DNA of 64,000 nt from Locusta migratoria (taxonomy: Eukaryota; Arthropoda; Insecta; Orthoptera; Acrididae): positions 540,592,758 to 540,656,757 of the forward strand of contig CM048745.1 in NCBI GenBank assembly GCA_026315105.1, written 5' to 3'. The position numbers and the translations under genes were made by a program. The notes beneath the pieces were generated by a model, which searched no databases, had not been told where the DNA came from, and saw nothing but the letters and a program-made list of their open reading frames with translations. Positions 21,491 to 33,307 of the stretch are shown one piece after another. Position 1 is the stretch's first letter; every line of letters begins with the position of its first letter.

Positions 21491-22170
21491 GGGGCGGCTT
21501 AGTTTTAATGCCACAACTGCTCGACTCTTCAGTTCGGTCATTTCCCATTTTCCGACAATAAGGTCTTCATAATTATTTATATAGCATAAGTGGGGTATTT
21601 TCATCATTTTTGATGCGCAGGAGAAGCAACAAGATCCTGTAGTAAGTACAGTTAGTACAAAGACCAGAGCTTAATGAAACTGTGAAGTATCAAGCGGTTT
21701 GGGAAATTTGCATCGCCGTTTTCAACAAGGAATAGAGTTTATAGTAACGAATCATTAAGCCTGACAAAGCTACATTAATTAAGCTGTAACAAACGTATCA
21801 TAGCGTTCCAAGAACCTTTGTCTAGCAAGTCAAACAACGAAACGTGCTAGACTGGTTACTGCTACGTGTGAAAGAAATGTGATAACGGTAGTTTGGTGGT
21901 ACTAAAGGGCGTGTGGGGTACACAGCCAGAGGGAGATGATAGCCTGACACAGCTCGCACCTCCACTGCCTTCTACGCGCTGTGAGCGACCGCTCTTCATT
22001 TGTCGTGAAGAGTATGCGCTAACGCAGGTGGTGTGCGTTCTAATGTCTGCTACCAGTTCGTGGACACGAGCTGTTGTGTCATCGATAAGACTTCGACACA
22101 ACACTGAGGAATCAGACAGTCACGATGATTCGCAGAGGTCGTTGGCAAGGCTGCTGGGCACAACAGCACA
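21491..22170. other. No recognised gene
   Basis: 21.9-22.1 kb is slightly GC-richer with open frames on both strands, but no domain or splice-bounded exon could be argued. Confidence 0.35.
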
Positions 22171-22173
22171 GGA

Positions 22174-22176
22174 CGT

Positions 22177-22251
<75 letters not shown>
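22174..22251. repeat. Compound (GT)n(GA)n microsatellite
   Basis: About 34 bp of GT followed by 44 bp of GA. Open frames crossing it are repeat-encoded and not genes. Confidence 0.95.
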
Positions 22252-22252
<1 letters not shown>

Positions 22253-22476
22253 CCCGGCCTGCGAACAATGGGCGGTCGCTAAACTGCACCTGCCGCGCCT
22301 CGTTGCTCTGCCAGCCTCCCACGCAGCGAGACAGCTCTACTTTCCCTCTCTGCCTGTTGTCTCCGCGTCTGACTCGCTGATATAACTACCGTTATACTGC
22401 TGGAGATAACAGTATAGCGCAATTGCTAAAGTGTAGGGAATTGCGTTCACTTCATTAACTCCACTTTTCCTCCCCC

Positions 22477-22518
<42 letters not shown>
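22477..22518. repeat. (CT)n microsatellite
   Basis: Pyrimidine dinucleotide tract with TCCC ends. Confidence 0.95.
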
Positions 22519-22521
<3 letters not shown>

Positions 22522-24019
22522 CCTTCTATATGCTCCTCCTCACAAACTGTCTGTTGCGGCATCCCCTTACTCTTTCTTTCTCACACACAGTTTGGTATTC
22601 AGTTCTGTATTCCCTTGCTATCTTAGTTAAATCAACCGTGGTACAGAAAAGGAACCAATGTATTTTCATGGCATAAGGCAGCATTTCATTTCTTACAGTC
22701 AGTTTCAACAGAAAACAGGAGTACTTACTGAGTAAAAGTACCTAGCTTATGTCCATCTGAATAATTGTTATAGTAACTTATCATCTAAAAAGTTAAAGTT
22801 GACCTGCCAAGGAACAACATTTCTCTCTCTCTTTCTTTTGCGTCCGCACTTGCGCGAATGTTCATTATAATATCGAGTAAAAGTACATTCCAAGTTTTTG
22901 GTACCAACAGTAGTGAATATGTTTGTATATATTGTACGAAAAATGTGTAGCTTATCTTCATCTGAATTTCTATTAAATTATCTTGTAAATATTTGAAGTA
23001 AATTGTAAAGAATTTTTCGAGAATTTTGCCGACACTATCTAAACCTTTCATGGGATTGAATCCAAATAAAGAAACAAAATTACTGAAAGCACTTTTCCAA
23101 CTATATTCGAATGGCAGCCACTATCTATACTCAACACAAAATTTTTTAGAACTGGAAACATTTTTGTCCTTCGCATTTAATTACTACGACAAATAGGTTT
23201 GTAAATTTCATTCTTACATACAGATACGCATAATTTAAGTGTATCGCAATAAACAAAACTAAGATTTTTTTTTAAATGGCATGGTTTCTCAGAAGCATAG
23301 AGTGCTGATCTAAACCATGTAACGAAACAGTAAGTCACTAAATATATTGCGTACTTTAGCAGAAATAAAGACTTTTCTGTCAACACTAAGTGAAATATTG
23401 AATGCGGAATAACTGAAGAAATCGAAAAGAAAATGCGAATTAAATTTCTCACTACCAGGAGCGCGTCAAGAGCACATGGCAAGGTGGGGTCATTCTGACC
23501 TTGATCCGCTTTACCTATGTTCTTTCAACGGGAACACCTTCCTCAGAGGCGGTTCGAGTAATACTGGCACAGAGATTAGCTGCAGGAAAAAGGCATTTCT
23601 GTATTCTACGAATACTCTAGAGAAAAAGCAGTGTGGCCTAATACTGGGAGGGTTAACGGTAAACTGTTACAACCAGTTGATCAGTCTTTCTGTTTACTGG
23701 CATTGCCAACGACGCCTAGTGGAAAGGACATGAAACAACCACATGGTTAAAAACTAGTTCGTACATCACTCCCCTCCCCCCCCTTTTTTTAAATAAACTC
23801 AAATTTCCATTTTAGAGTTAGCAACAAAATGATAAATAAATGGGTACCGATATTCACTCACAGGATCTCAACTTTTACGCTACTGTAGCTAAGCACCATT
23901 TAAACAAACCAATCAACACTCATTACTGCAGTGAAGATGTGTTCATGTCTGACTTCTCAGTTGATTCGATTTCTACTGGGAAATTTATTAATGATGTAGG
24001 ACTTGGCCATCGATAAATC
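22519..24019. other. No recognised gene
   Basis: AT-rich, with a CCCCTCCCCCCCC tract near 23770. Frames such as 23177-23482 (minus) contain no family motif. Confidence 0.4.
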
Positions 24020-24020
24020 C

Positions 24021-25215
24021 CTAAAGCCCTTTCTACACGAGACGTGCAACACGCACAAGGAAGTCGTTATCAGTTGCAGCGCTCCTTGCGATAGACCGTC
24101 GAACTTCAAAGAAGCGTTCAAACGGTACGCATTTGTTGAGTCGTGTGCTTCACGCGTCTACTTTGTTTGTTGTCAACATACAGCAAATGAATCGCCGCGT
24201 TAACACCACTTTTCGAAACTGTATGATATGTTGTGATGATTAAAACATTTATTTGTGTTTTAAACTGCCACAGTGAAACTGTATTTAATTGTTTTCGTGC
24301 AGTAATGCGTAACTACGTCGCTCGCATGTGTTAACGTCCTCATTATAAAATGCGATTACATACTTCCATCGCCTGCGGTTTGTGGCGCCTATGTATATGA
24401 TGAACAAGCTCAGGTGTCTATACATAGACCTTTCACTTTGATTAAGCTTCAAATAATGATCACCAAAAACAAATATTCATCAGTTAACTACAGAATGTTT
24501 CAGGTAAAATAGCAAAAATATTTTAGAAGATGGTAATAAAGACGATTTGCAGTTAAATTTTCATATAACGTGTGTCCAATTTTTATTGGGTACAGAGATA
24601 CAGCTCTTGGTATGTACAACAAACTGATTCGGATATTTTGACTGATTCTTTCGTCGGTTCTTGGTAGATCACCATATTGACTTTTATTTAAATAACCGGT
24701 TTTCGACGTAGTTTAAAGTCTGAATATGTCCTAGTAAGCAGAAAACCGGGCAACTACGTGGAAATGAACGTGTAGAACATACCCAAACCAAGAACCGACG
24801 TGAAAATCAGTGAAAATTTCATGATTTAAATTTGTTGTACGTTTATTTGGATTTTATATTAACAGCTATGTCTCTGTATTCAATAAAAATTGTACACAGG
24901 TTATATTAAATTTGTAATGCACTTCCTCTATAGTATCACCTCCTAAAATACTTACGACTGAGTCGAAAAACTACGTTTCTCTGAGCAGGAGACAAGTACA
25001 CATTCTCAAACAAATACGCGACTTGGCTTCGTTTGTCTGCTGGGTTCCCCATTCGATCGTCTACGCATACGCGAAACACTACGCGCCTACTAGCGATCAT
25101 ACGCGTCCATCTTGTGCAAGTGGACGCGTCTACACTGTACGCGGACGGCGTGACCGGTGCATCATGGGTAATCTCGTACGCTCTCACTTCCCATGTAGAA
25201 AGGGCTTAAGGTTCC
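24021..25215. mobile_element. Putative outer TIR element (about 1.2 kb)
   Basis: Left AAGCCCTTTCTACACGAG (about 24024) and right end read inward AAGCCCTTTCTACATGGG. Both ends are followed inward by CpG-rich sequence with repeated ACGCG/ACGCA words. The target duplication is not clear, so the superfamily is left open. No transposase. A second inverted-repeat element lies inside. Confidence 0.55.
24559..24908. mobile_element. Inner foldback-type MITE nested in the outer element
   Basis: Inverted arms of about 65 bp: ATATAACGTGTGTCCAATTTTTATTGGGTACAGAGA (about 24562-24597; 36 bp named here by its two halves ATATAACGTGTGTCCAATTT and TTATTGGGTACAGAGA) against the inverse of ATACAGAGACATAGC...CCTGTGTACAATTTTTATTG ending near 24905. 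Confidence 0.6.
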
Positions 25216-25587
25216 TCCCATAGTAAGCATTCTTAGTAACTGAACTAAAAGTAACTTGACTGTGCACTGAGCCAGTGCAGTCAGTGTCCTGAGAATACTA
25301 CTTCGACGAATAGATTCTGCTGCACGTACGTTTAAACTTTTGGTTAATGTTGATTGGTTGTGTCCATTACATCGCCATCAGGAAATTGAAATGCCGTTCA
25401 CTGCTCTTCTCATATCGATGGACGCACTACCTCTTGAATTTTAGCGTGTTTACTCAGGTAACGTATGATTTACTGTAAGTAACTTCTGTTGAAACACTGT
25501 TTAAATTCGTGTTTATTTGTAATGTTTCCCGTGGCATTGTATGTAAAACGTTTCTGAAGTTTATATATGTATTTGGAAGCCCAACCC
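25216..25587. other. No recognised feature
   Basis: AT-rich interval with no readable gene or repeat end. Confidence 0.35.
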
Positions 25588-25597
25588 AAGACGCCGG

Positions 25598-25794
25598 TGC
25601 CACGGCGGAGCGGCTGAGCCCACTGAGGCGCTATGCTCCGATGTGCGAGGCCGTTCCCCGTCGGGGGTTCGAATCCTCCCTCGGGCATGGCTGTTCGTGC
25701 TGTCTTTAGTATAAGTTAGCTCATAAGTAGTTTGTAAGTTCAGGGACTGATGACCCCGCAGTTAAGTCCCTTAAGCTTAACAAACAAACTTTCG
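25598..25794 (+). repeat. SINE (GCCACGGCGGAGCGGC head) with target duplication
   Basis: Box B GGGGTTCGAATCCTCC, GGACTGATGACCCCG and tail TTAAGCTTAACAAACAAACT. AAGACGCCGG flanks it at 25588-25597 and 25795-25804. Confidence 0.95.
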
Positions 25795-25804
25795 AAGACG
25801 CCGG

Positions 25805-26367
25805 AAACTGCCCCTGTAACTGATTTCAGACGTTTCACTTGACCGACAGATGTGTGTTGCGGTTCAGCATAATCATTCGCCGTTAGGCGAAACTAGCATT
25901 GTCGCTACGAAGTGTCTTAAAACAACTGTATAAACACCGAGTTCGTTGAGGTAAAGGAGGAGTATTTGCTCATTAGAGGTCCTGAGACTATATTTAAAGC
26001 TGATGTCGGCTACTGTGGGTTTAGCAGTAGCAACCCTTCCAGCCCTACTGCCGATCAGGTGATTGTTGAGTTTTGTAGTCGTCATTTCGGTCAAACGTAG
26101 TTTTATGCTTTCTGGCCTCAACCGTTCTTATAGCTCGTCGGCCGTTTTCAGTTAACTTCGGGTTTCGCCCACTATTCCTCTCCGCCAATGATTGTTTACC
26201 TTATTTTGTGTAAGCTGACAGAAGACAGGGGAACTGTTTTAGTCACATATGCTCCCACTAATTGCGCACGATCAAGTTTTAAGTCTGAGAAATCACGCTT
26301 TTCGCCGATTACTTATGCTGTTCGGCGCAGAACATATATGCTGTAAAGAAACGTCCAAGACTAAAAA
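25805..26367. other. No recognised gene
   Basis: Minus-strand frame 25873-26121 has no motif I know. No repeat ends seen. Confidence 0.35.
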
Positions 26368-26548
26368 GCCGGCCGCGGTGGCCGAGGAGACTGAGGCGCT
26401 CCAGTTACGATCTGCACGGCCACTACGGTCGGGGGTTCGAATCCCCCCTCGGGCATGGATATTTGTTCCGTCCTAGTTCGTAAGTAGTTCATAAGTAGTT
26501 TGTAAGTTTAGGGACTGATGACCCATAAGCTTAACAAACATTTGACTT
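26368..26548 (+). repeat. SINE abutting a LINE fragment
   Basis: GCCGGCCGCGGTGGCCGAGG head, intact box B, a small deletion in the tail (GATGACCCATAAGC), end AACAAACATTTGACTTTTT. The LINE begins within a few bases. Confidence 0.9.
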
Positions 26549-26552
26549 TTTG

Positions 26553-27505
26553 ATTGGATGGGGGATTTTCTGTTAAAGAGGACACAGTTCGTAGTAATCG
26601 ATGGTAAGGCATCGACTAAAACAGAAGTGATATCGGGCGTTCCACAGGGTAGTGTTATTGGTCCTCTGCTGTTCCTTATTTACATAAATGATTTAGGTTG
26701 TTTGCAGATGACGCAGTCATTTACTGTCTAGTAAAATCATCTGAAGATCAAAACCCATAGCAGAACGACCTAAATAAGATATCAGGACCTAAATAAGATA
26801 TCACTATGAGAAGTGTGAAGTCGTCCACATGAGTACGAAAAGAAATCCGTTAAACTTTGTTTACAAGATAAATGAATCAAAAGTGAAGGCCGTTAATTCC
26901 ACTAAATACCTAGGAATTACTATTACTTCAAACTTAAACTGGAAATAACACGTAGATAATGTCGTGGGAAAGGCGAACCAGAAACTTCGTTATTGGCAGA
27001 ACCCTTAAAAGATGCAACAGAACTACAAAAGAAACTGCATACACTACGCTTGTCCGTCCATTTTTGGAGTATTGCTGCCCAGTGTGTGATCCTTATTTGA
27101 TGGGTTTGACGGAGGACATCTAGAGTCCAGAGAAGGGCAGCTCGTTTCGTATTGTCACGATACAGGGGAGACTGCGTTACGGAAACGATACAGGATTTGG
27201 GATGGGAATCATTACAACAACGGCGCTTATCGCTGCGGCGTGAGCTACTTATGAAACTCCAGTCGCCAACATTCTCCACCGAATGCGAAAATATATTGAC
27301 TCCCATTTACATAGGTAGAAATTACCATCAGAATAAAATACGAGAAATCAGAGCTCGAACGGAGAGATTCAGGTGTACTTTCTTCCCGCGTGCTATTCGA
27401 GAATGGAATGGGAGATAAATAGTATAATGGTGCTTCGTTGAACCCTCTACCAGGCACTTAAATGTGATTTGCAGAGTATCCCATGTAGAAGTAGATGTAG
27501 ATGAT
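26553..27505 (+). pseudogene. CR1/Jockey-type LINE, RT C-terminal half
   Basis: Translation gives RTQFVVIDG, then EVISGVPQGSVIGPLLFLIY with INDLG (RT motif B region), then a degraded FADDAVIY, and downstream a KYLGITI segment, TLVRPFLEYCCPV, and the 3' end CACTTAAATGTGATTTGCAG...GTAGATGTAGATG. Stops and small deletions (for example between INDLG and the ADD motif) make it inactive. Other copies: 50155-50944 and 54733-55256. Clade assignment within CR1/Jockey is tentative. Confidence 0.75.
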
Positions 27506-28053
27506 GTGCCACTGTTATGTTGAAGCAGAGAATGTCGAGCGCCATACAGAGAATTTTTGTATGGTAACATTAATAGTACAGGGAAATTGTGAACAGCTAC
27601 TGATATAAAATAAAATTAGTCGGTGTGCCAATTTCACTGACGAAACAGAATGCGGCATCTTAGCTGTAGTGGATTGGGCCACCAAACAAGCGAACGCGGT
27701 TACGAAACGCTGAGGACGTAAGTTACAGCCTTAATATGACAATGGTGGGGGATCTGTTTTATCGCGCCAGCTATACAGGAGAGCCAAGGCGAAGCCAGTA
27801 ACCGAGATGTAGCTCTGGGCCGTATAGAGACTACTAAACAACACCACGTCGCAACTTATAATATTTGTTTATTATTTTTGTAAATATTCGTTTTCGTAAC
27901 GGGAATTCAAAATTAATAGTCTAGAAATATTAAAATTAACGATAGGGCAAAGTAGAAGCGGTGTTATTAGCATGAAGCACATATAACGAAGATGAACTTT
28001 TGTTTCGAGTACTCATATAAAAGGAAATTTCGAGATAGCATTTTTCTCTCGTT

Positions 28054-28095
<42 letters not shown>

Positions 28096-29837
28096 ATTGA
28101 CATTATTTTCGTATGATAAAAGTGAATAACAAAAAAGCTATAACGGTATTCTATAATTAAAGAATCGTACCGGACTGCACAGCAAATAATCGATATAATC
28201 GTATGTGAGGTAGGACAGGTTTAGGACATAAATTTTATTCCAATAACAGGTCCAGGGCTCAATACCATGAACATCAATCATCTGAATTAACGTGAGAATA
28301 TATTTTTGTGTGGAAACAGAATTACGTGTGTATAACTTTATTACGAAATTTTATCTTTGGATTTTGAGACTTAGCGTCAACTTTGTATATGAGATTCCGC
28401 TTGACTGAATAACGGTTATAGAGCGCTCTGGTGTAATAACAAGGAAATAAACAGCAAAGATATCAGACTTGTATAAATGCAGTGCCGCCGTTAGTAATAT
28501 TCAGCTACTCCAGATTTGTCTACATCGTTGTGCAACAGAAGTCTCACATGGCTTAGCAACGAGTAAATCTAAATTGTTCAAAAATACGCACTAACTTAAA
28601 AATTGATCTTACACAACACTATAGAGGAATGTTTTAGTGACGATCGTATCTTGTGGCGCTGTAACCAGTGCATGCACTAAATGAAGTTAAGATTTCCACG
28701 TGGTCGGATACGAATTTGCACTACCGTCGAGGTGTGCTGCAAACTGCCGCCCATTTTCCTTAATTGAAGGCAACTGTTTTCACCAGTGGCGGGAAATAAT
28801 ACAACCAGCAATTCAAAACGTTTATTTCCAGCAATGGAACAACATAATGCACCAAAAATGGCAAGAAAAATACTCCACCTAAACACGAATAGAGGACACC
28901 TATTTCCAGATATGCGTGAAATATTGCAAACACCAATAAAGAAAGCCCAGTCTTCGCTTATTCAGCAGACGGACATACAACCCAGAGGAGTCCACTTTTA
29001 ACAGTGGCCGAAACGAACTGTTCTAGAGACGGATGATGCGGTCTCTCAGCCTAAAGTGCTTTATTCACAACGACAACGGCCGCAGAAGCCTACACTTACA
29101 ATTGAATCACTTGTCACGCCTCGGGAGGTCTCTTATACAACTGCAGCTGGCACAGAGGGGTCGAGGTGAGCTAACACTGCCCCTGCGTCAACTTGTCCCA
29201 CTATCCCGCGACATCTCTTTAAGTCGGCGAATGTGGTTTACAGGTTCCATACAACAACGCGAGCTTGGTTTGCCGTACAGGAAAGAACAGCACAGTATTC
29301 ACTTCCGCCAGGTTCGGAGGGCAGTTTACTTCATGCGTATCACGTAGCTTACAGTGAAACTCGCCGCTTCTCAAGGAAGCACTTGTGTGATAGCGCCCGA
29401 AAACAACACGCGGCTTTTCCTGCTCTAACAGTGCGCCTAACCTTTACTGCGCACTCTCAACCGCGGCAGAAACAGGCACTTTTCCACTGGCAAAACGTTG
29501 ACACAGAAGGCAAAGGGAACATTAAAATCATGCACTGAGCGAGGATATGTAGTTCAGGTCTTAACACTCAGCCATACCAGTCTGATCGAAATAGATCGTA
29601 ACAATGGCACTGGCGGAGATCTGGCCACTTTAACGTTCAAACGGTCAAGCGGAAAATGTCGTGCACAACTGCACAGATACATGTTGTATATTTGAGAGCT
29701 TATGAAGCAAGTTCCGTTAGTAGCTGCCTTAAACAAATACTTTTAAGATTTGTTCCCTTGTTTCTAGACTGGTGATCATTTCCAACCCCTATCGTCCAAT
29801 TCTGATTCCTATTGGATCATATTGTTTATTCTCAAAT
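27506..29837. other. No recognised gene; (TA)n tract
   Basis: Contains (TA)n at 28058-28094. 28.7-29.5 kb is less AT-rich and has overlapping plus-strand open frames (28786-29001, 29033-29347, 29233-29538), including repeated GGCGG/CAACTG words, but I recognise no protein family. Could be an old transposon. Confidence 0.35.
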
Positions 29838-29916
29838 CTCGGATTCGAACCCCCGACCGTAGTGGCCGTGCAGACCGTGACTGGAGCGCCTCAGTCTCCT
29901 CGGCCACCGCGGCCGG
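29838..29916 (-). repeat. SINE head only
   Basis: Only the tRNA-like region is present: box B GGATTCGAACCCCCGACC through CGGCCACCGCGGCCGGC. The tail is absent, the reverse of the usual 5' truncation. Confidence 0.9.
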
Positions 29917-31720
29917 CCTGTAACAAAAAATCGTAGCCATGGTGCTGACAGCCTTCCCTAGATCATGTTTAGTTTCCGTGACTACTGTAATACCATCTAA
30001 TAAAGTACGTCGTTAATAAATAATTATAGTAAGTATGTTCATTTATGTAACATGAGTTATAATTGTCGCTACCGAAAGCGCTCAGTCTGGAGGAGGTCGG
30101 AGAAATATTCAACAACAATAATCGTCAGAGGAGGAAGAGGTAATTATCTAAGTGTTATTGGAGAAGGAATTATCGATGTGCGATTCCTGAACGTCAGCGT
30201 ATGTGCAGCCGCTCTGGGTGAAATGTCAAGCCTATGAGTTGTATCTATAAAAAATCGATATATGTTTGTACGTTCCCTATTGACTCCAAGACGGAAGGAG
30301 AAACTTTGATGAAATCTTCAGATTAGCCAGCGAGTGATCGTGTCAGGTTTGGTAGCGATCGGATTAAGATATTTATTGTTTGGATAATATAACGCGAAAT
30401 ATGGAACTTGGAACGACGGTAGCGCCTATAGGGGAGGAATAGTGAATTATAGCGTCACGATCAGCCACGGAAGCGACGTTAGAGCTCTAAGCAGCAACAT
30501 TGCAATAACAAAGGAATGCACAATACAAACGAAGAACTTTTTGTTTTTAATGCTGTTATTTACACATTTCCCAGTCAGTGTAGTGGTGAATTTTCCAATG
30601 TAGTAAGCAAATTCAGCCCAAACTCTCTGGCGAAACAAATGAATATGAATCAATCGACACTATTAGACGAAAAACAAGTCTCATTTATCCGACCGAATTT
30701 TTCAACTCATTGTGAAACCACCCGGAGTGCCACTGCACGTATTAATAATGAAGTTTGGATCACGGGTGATGCTCTTTCGAAACTTAATCGTATCAAAGCT
30801 ATGCAATGGAACCTCATTGGCCATCAAAACGGACACCAAATATAATGGCGGAAACAATCATCGGTGACAGATCCAAAAGCGAAGACGTACTGATTTCATT
30901 CATACTGATGACTTACAACGATTGACAAAATCTATTTCAAGCGTCTCCAATTCCCTTTGCGTCTTGCCTTTGCTATAACTATTCACAAAGCATAAATCTA
31001 ATCGTTGATTGTTGCTGGCCTAAATTTGCAAAACTCATGCTTTTCACACGGTCAATTCTATGTGGCATGTTCCTCAATTGGCACACAAAAATAATTGTAC
31101 GTTTTCACTTCAAATATACAAACATATCATCTATCCTCCGGCCTTAAGACAGATTAATAAAAGAATATGTTATCCCATTTCTCTTAAATTCAAGCGATTT
31201 TTTTCCTCGGGTGTAGCAATGCACTGTATTTATAGATAAATCCGCTAATTCTTCGTCACAACTTCTTCTCCGTACGTGCGTCAGCCGTCATCTCCCTACA
31301 GTAATTAATGATACCAGTGCGAAGCCGAGGCGGGTTGCTTATTGTTGACATTATCCATCCATCGAATTCAGACGCCAGAAATTTCATCATCTTGTTTGCA
31401 TGACGCTGCTGGCTATTGGAGGCTTCAGATATTTATAACTAGAGTTATTTGTCTTCAAACGCTTGTTGGTTGAATTGTGATTCTGTCTTCCCCTTACAAG
31501 TTATATACTATCTATTAAGATTGATATTACATCGATCATCATCACAGAAGGGCGTCAAAGTGTCTCATTAAAGCGTGATTGCACCGCTATTGTTTCATAT
31601 CTATGGAAATTATCTGACGGGCTGGGTGAAGAGCCACATGCGGCTGTTTGCTGATGAAGCTGTGGTTCCTGTTCCTCTCCCCCCCCCCCCCCAATATAGA
31701 TAGTCGAAAAAAATTATTGG
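29917..31720. other. No recognised gene
   Basis: AT-rich; a C15 run at about 31678-31692. Plus frame 30516-30845 has no recognised domain. Confidence 0.4.
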
Positions 31721-31734
31721 GAGTAGTTACTACT

Positions 31735-32366
31735 TTTCAACATGTTCGCAGAAAAAACTGAGACACTTGGCGTATCGTGGGATAAACTTTTGTAGCCGCG
31801 GTGGAGTAGACGAGCGGTCGCGCCTCGCTGCGGAGCGCACGGTTGCTTGCCGTGGGAGGTTCGAATCCTCCCTGGAGCATGAGTCTGAGTGTTGTCCTTA
31901 GGTTAGTTTCCCTTAGTTTATGTAGTCTGTAAGCTACGCACTGATGACCACGCAGTTTGATTCGATAGATTTACAAACATTTGAAACTTCTGTATTGCTG
32001 TGTCGTTAAAAATCTGCCGCTGTGAGGGAACCAGCCAGACAGTAGTCGTCAGCTCTTCGTCGTTTTCGAAACTATGGCTGGTGGGAAGGAATTTATTGAT
32101 ATGCAAGAAAAGATATAAATCGGTAAATCGCCGGTAGGAAGATCAGTACTGTATGCTGGATAATCAAACAGCTCCCAAGCGAACTTCTGCAAAAGAGTTG
32201 CTGTGTGCCGATCCGTATGGGGACGAGCATTATCACGGTGCTGCACAACGCCTGCAGTGAGCATTCCACGCCTCTTGTCGTGAATGGCGCGTGAATTGTT
32301 TGACAGGAAGAAGCGAAGAGTGTCACACGCTGGTTTCATCAGAGGCGGCAGACTTCTACGACACAA
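31735..32366 (-). pseudogene. mariner transposase relic interrupted by a SINE
   Basis: The minus strand reads CDTLRFFLSNNSRAI, KRRGMLTAGVV, RDNARPHTDRHTATLLQKF and YPAYSTDLPT, the classic second catalytic Asp region (DNARPH and P.YS.DL). The reading shifts frame at KFLPTSHSFENDEELTTTV, reaches DTAIQKF, is broken by the SINE at 31795-31983, and resumes as PRYAKCLSFFCEHVEK then stop near 31740. That order matches mariner C-termini. Confidence 0.75.
31795..31983 (+). repeat. SINE inserted in mariner coding sequence
   Basis: AGTAGACGAGCGGTCGC head, box B GAGGTTCGAATCCTCC, GCACTGATGACCACG, tail ACAAACATTTG. Flanked by AAACTTTTGTA (31784-31794) and AAACTTCTGTA (31984-31994), which are the duplicated mariner codons. 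Confidence 0.9.
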
Positions 32367-32476
32367 GAATACCGAAGACTATCCCACGATACGACAAATG
32401 TCTCAATTCACTTGTAAAGTATGTCGAACAATAGCTCAAACATTGCTGTACAGGTTGCAAATAAAGTTTTTCATGT
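32335..32476 (+). pseudogene. mariner transposase C-terminal scrap, opposite strand
   Basis: Plus strand reads DFYDTRIPKTIPRYDKCLNS then VKYVEQ and stop, the C-terminus of a related transposase, followed by AATAGCTCAAACATTGCTGTA, a sequence resembling one at about 56875. It lies back to back with the relic at 31735-32366. Confidence 0.6.
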
Positions 32477-32477
32477 A

Positions 32478-32479
<2 letters not shown>

Positions 32480-32516
<37 letters not shown>
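32480..32516. repeat. (CT)n microsatellite
   Basis: Uninterrupted dinucleotide tract just after the mariner scrap. Confidence 0.95.
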
Positions 32517-32519
<3 letters not shown>

Positions 32520-32619
32520 GACAAACTTAGTTTCAAGATGCGTCTCATATGATAGGTTAGCTACGCCGAAACTGATGCCGGTACTGAATGAGACCATTTG
32601 ACTTATACTGAAACCGACT

Positions 32620-32995
32620 CTCGACCGTCGCCGGGCATTGGTTTTGTAGAAGTAGAGCGTAGGACAAGGTCCCTATACGCTATACCTATGGCCCGTCAGA
32701 ATCCGATCTCATCACGTCTGGTGGATACAGGTAAGAGTCAAGTGTCGTACCTTGCAGGATGCCGCGCGGCGAGCAGCCGTGAGTGTACCGGGAGCTAATG
32801 AAGCTCGCGCAGACACAGGGCGGCCGTGTGGCGTGGAAATAAACTGATACACTCTCCCCGTGCCCGCGCGTCTGCAAGCAGCCAGCCGGCCTTGGCGGAG
32901 TGTGCAGAGCAGATAAGGCCCGAGTACGTCGCTCGCACAGGCCTTGTGATAGCGCGCCATCTGCATACACCTTCTGAACTGCTACCTACTCCAGT
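32620..32995. other. GC-rich island, candidate regulatory DNA
   Basis: CpG-rich (GCCGCGCGGCGAGCAGCC near 32761), with GAGCTAATGAAGCTCG (palindromic around TAAT), a GATA site (AGATAAGG, 32909-32916) and TTGTGATAGCGCGCC. Unlike the window's repeats. Minus-strand frames 32686-33097 are uninformative. Confidence 0.4.
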
Positions 32996-33307
32996 AGCCT
33001 TTCCTCCCCTGTTGTTCCCGAACGATGGGGACTCATATGAAAACCCCATACCCGCCGCGATTGGACCATGAAAAGGCGTCACAAAAGTAATCACCAACTT
33101 TTGTTTAGGCTCTTTCGATTCAGGGGGGCCATGTGGTACCTCTCCTGAACTCTAGTGATTGATTAATGAACAAAGACATTAAAAAAACTATATGTAATCT
33201 TCTGTGTTTTAGGCTAGTGGCGCAATTTACTTTCAATGCAAATCCTGCCACAAAATAGTGAAATATAGTATTCCAGTAACTTCCGTTATTTCATGAACTC
33301 TGTAATA

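Noticed and set aside
22050..22380. Open frames with CVCVCV/ERERER and SLSLSL/HTHTH runs
   Set aside because: Encoded by the (GT)n(GA)n microsatellite.
24690..24730. Fifth hammerhead-like motif (minus strand)
   Set aside because: Has CGAAAACCGGTTATT, but the first box reads CAGACTT and stem II pairing is poor; kept only as a possible degenerate relative.
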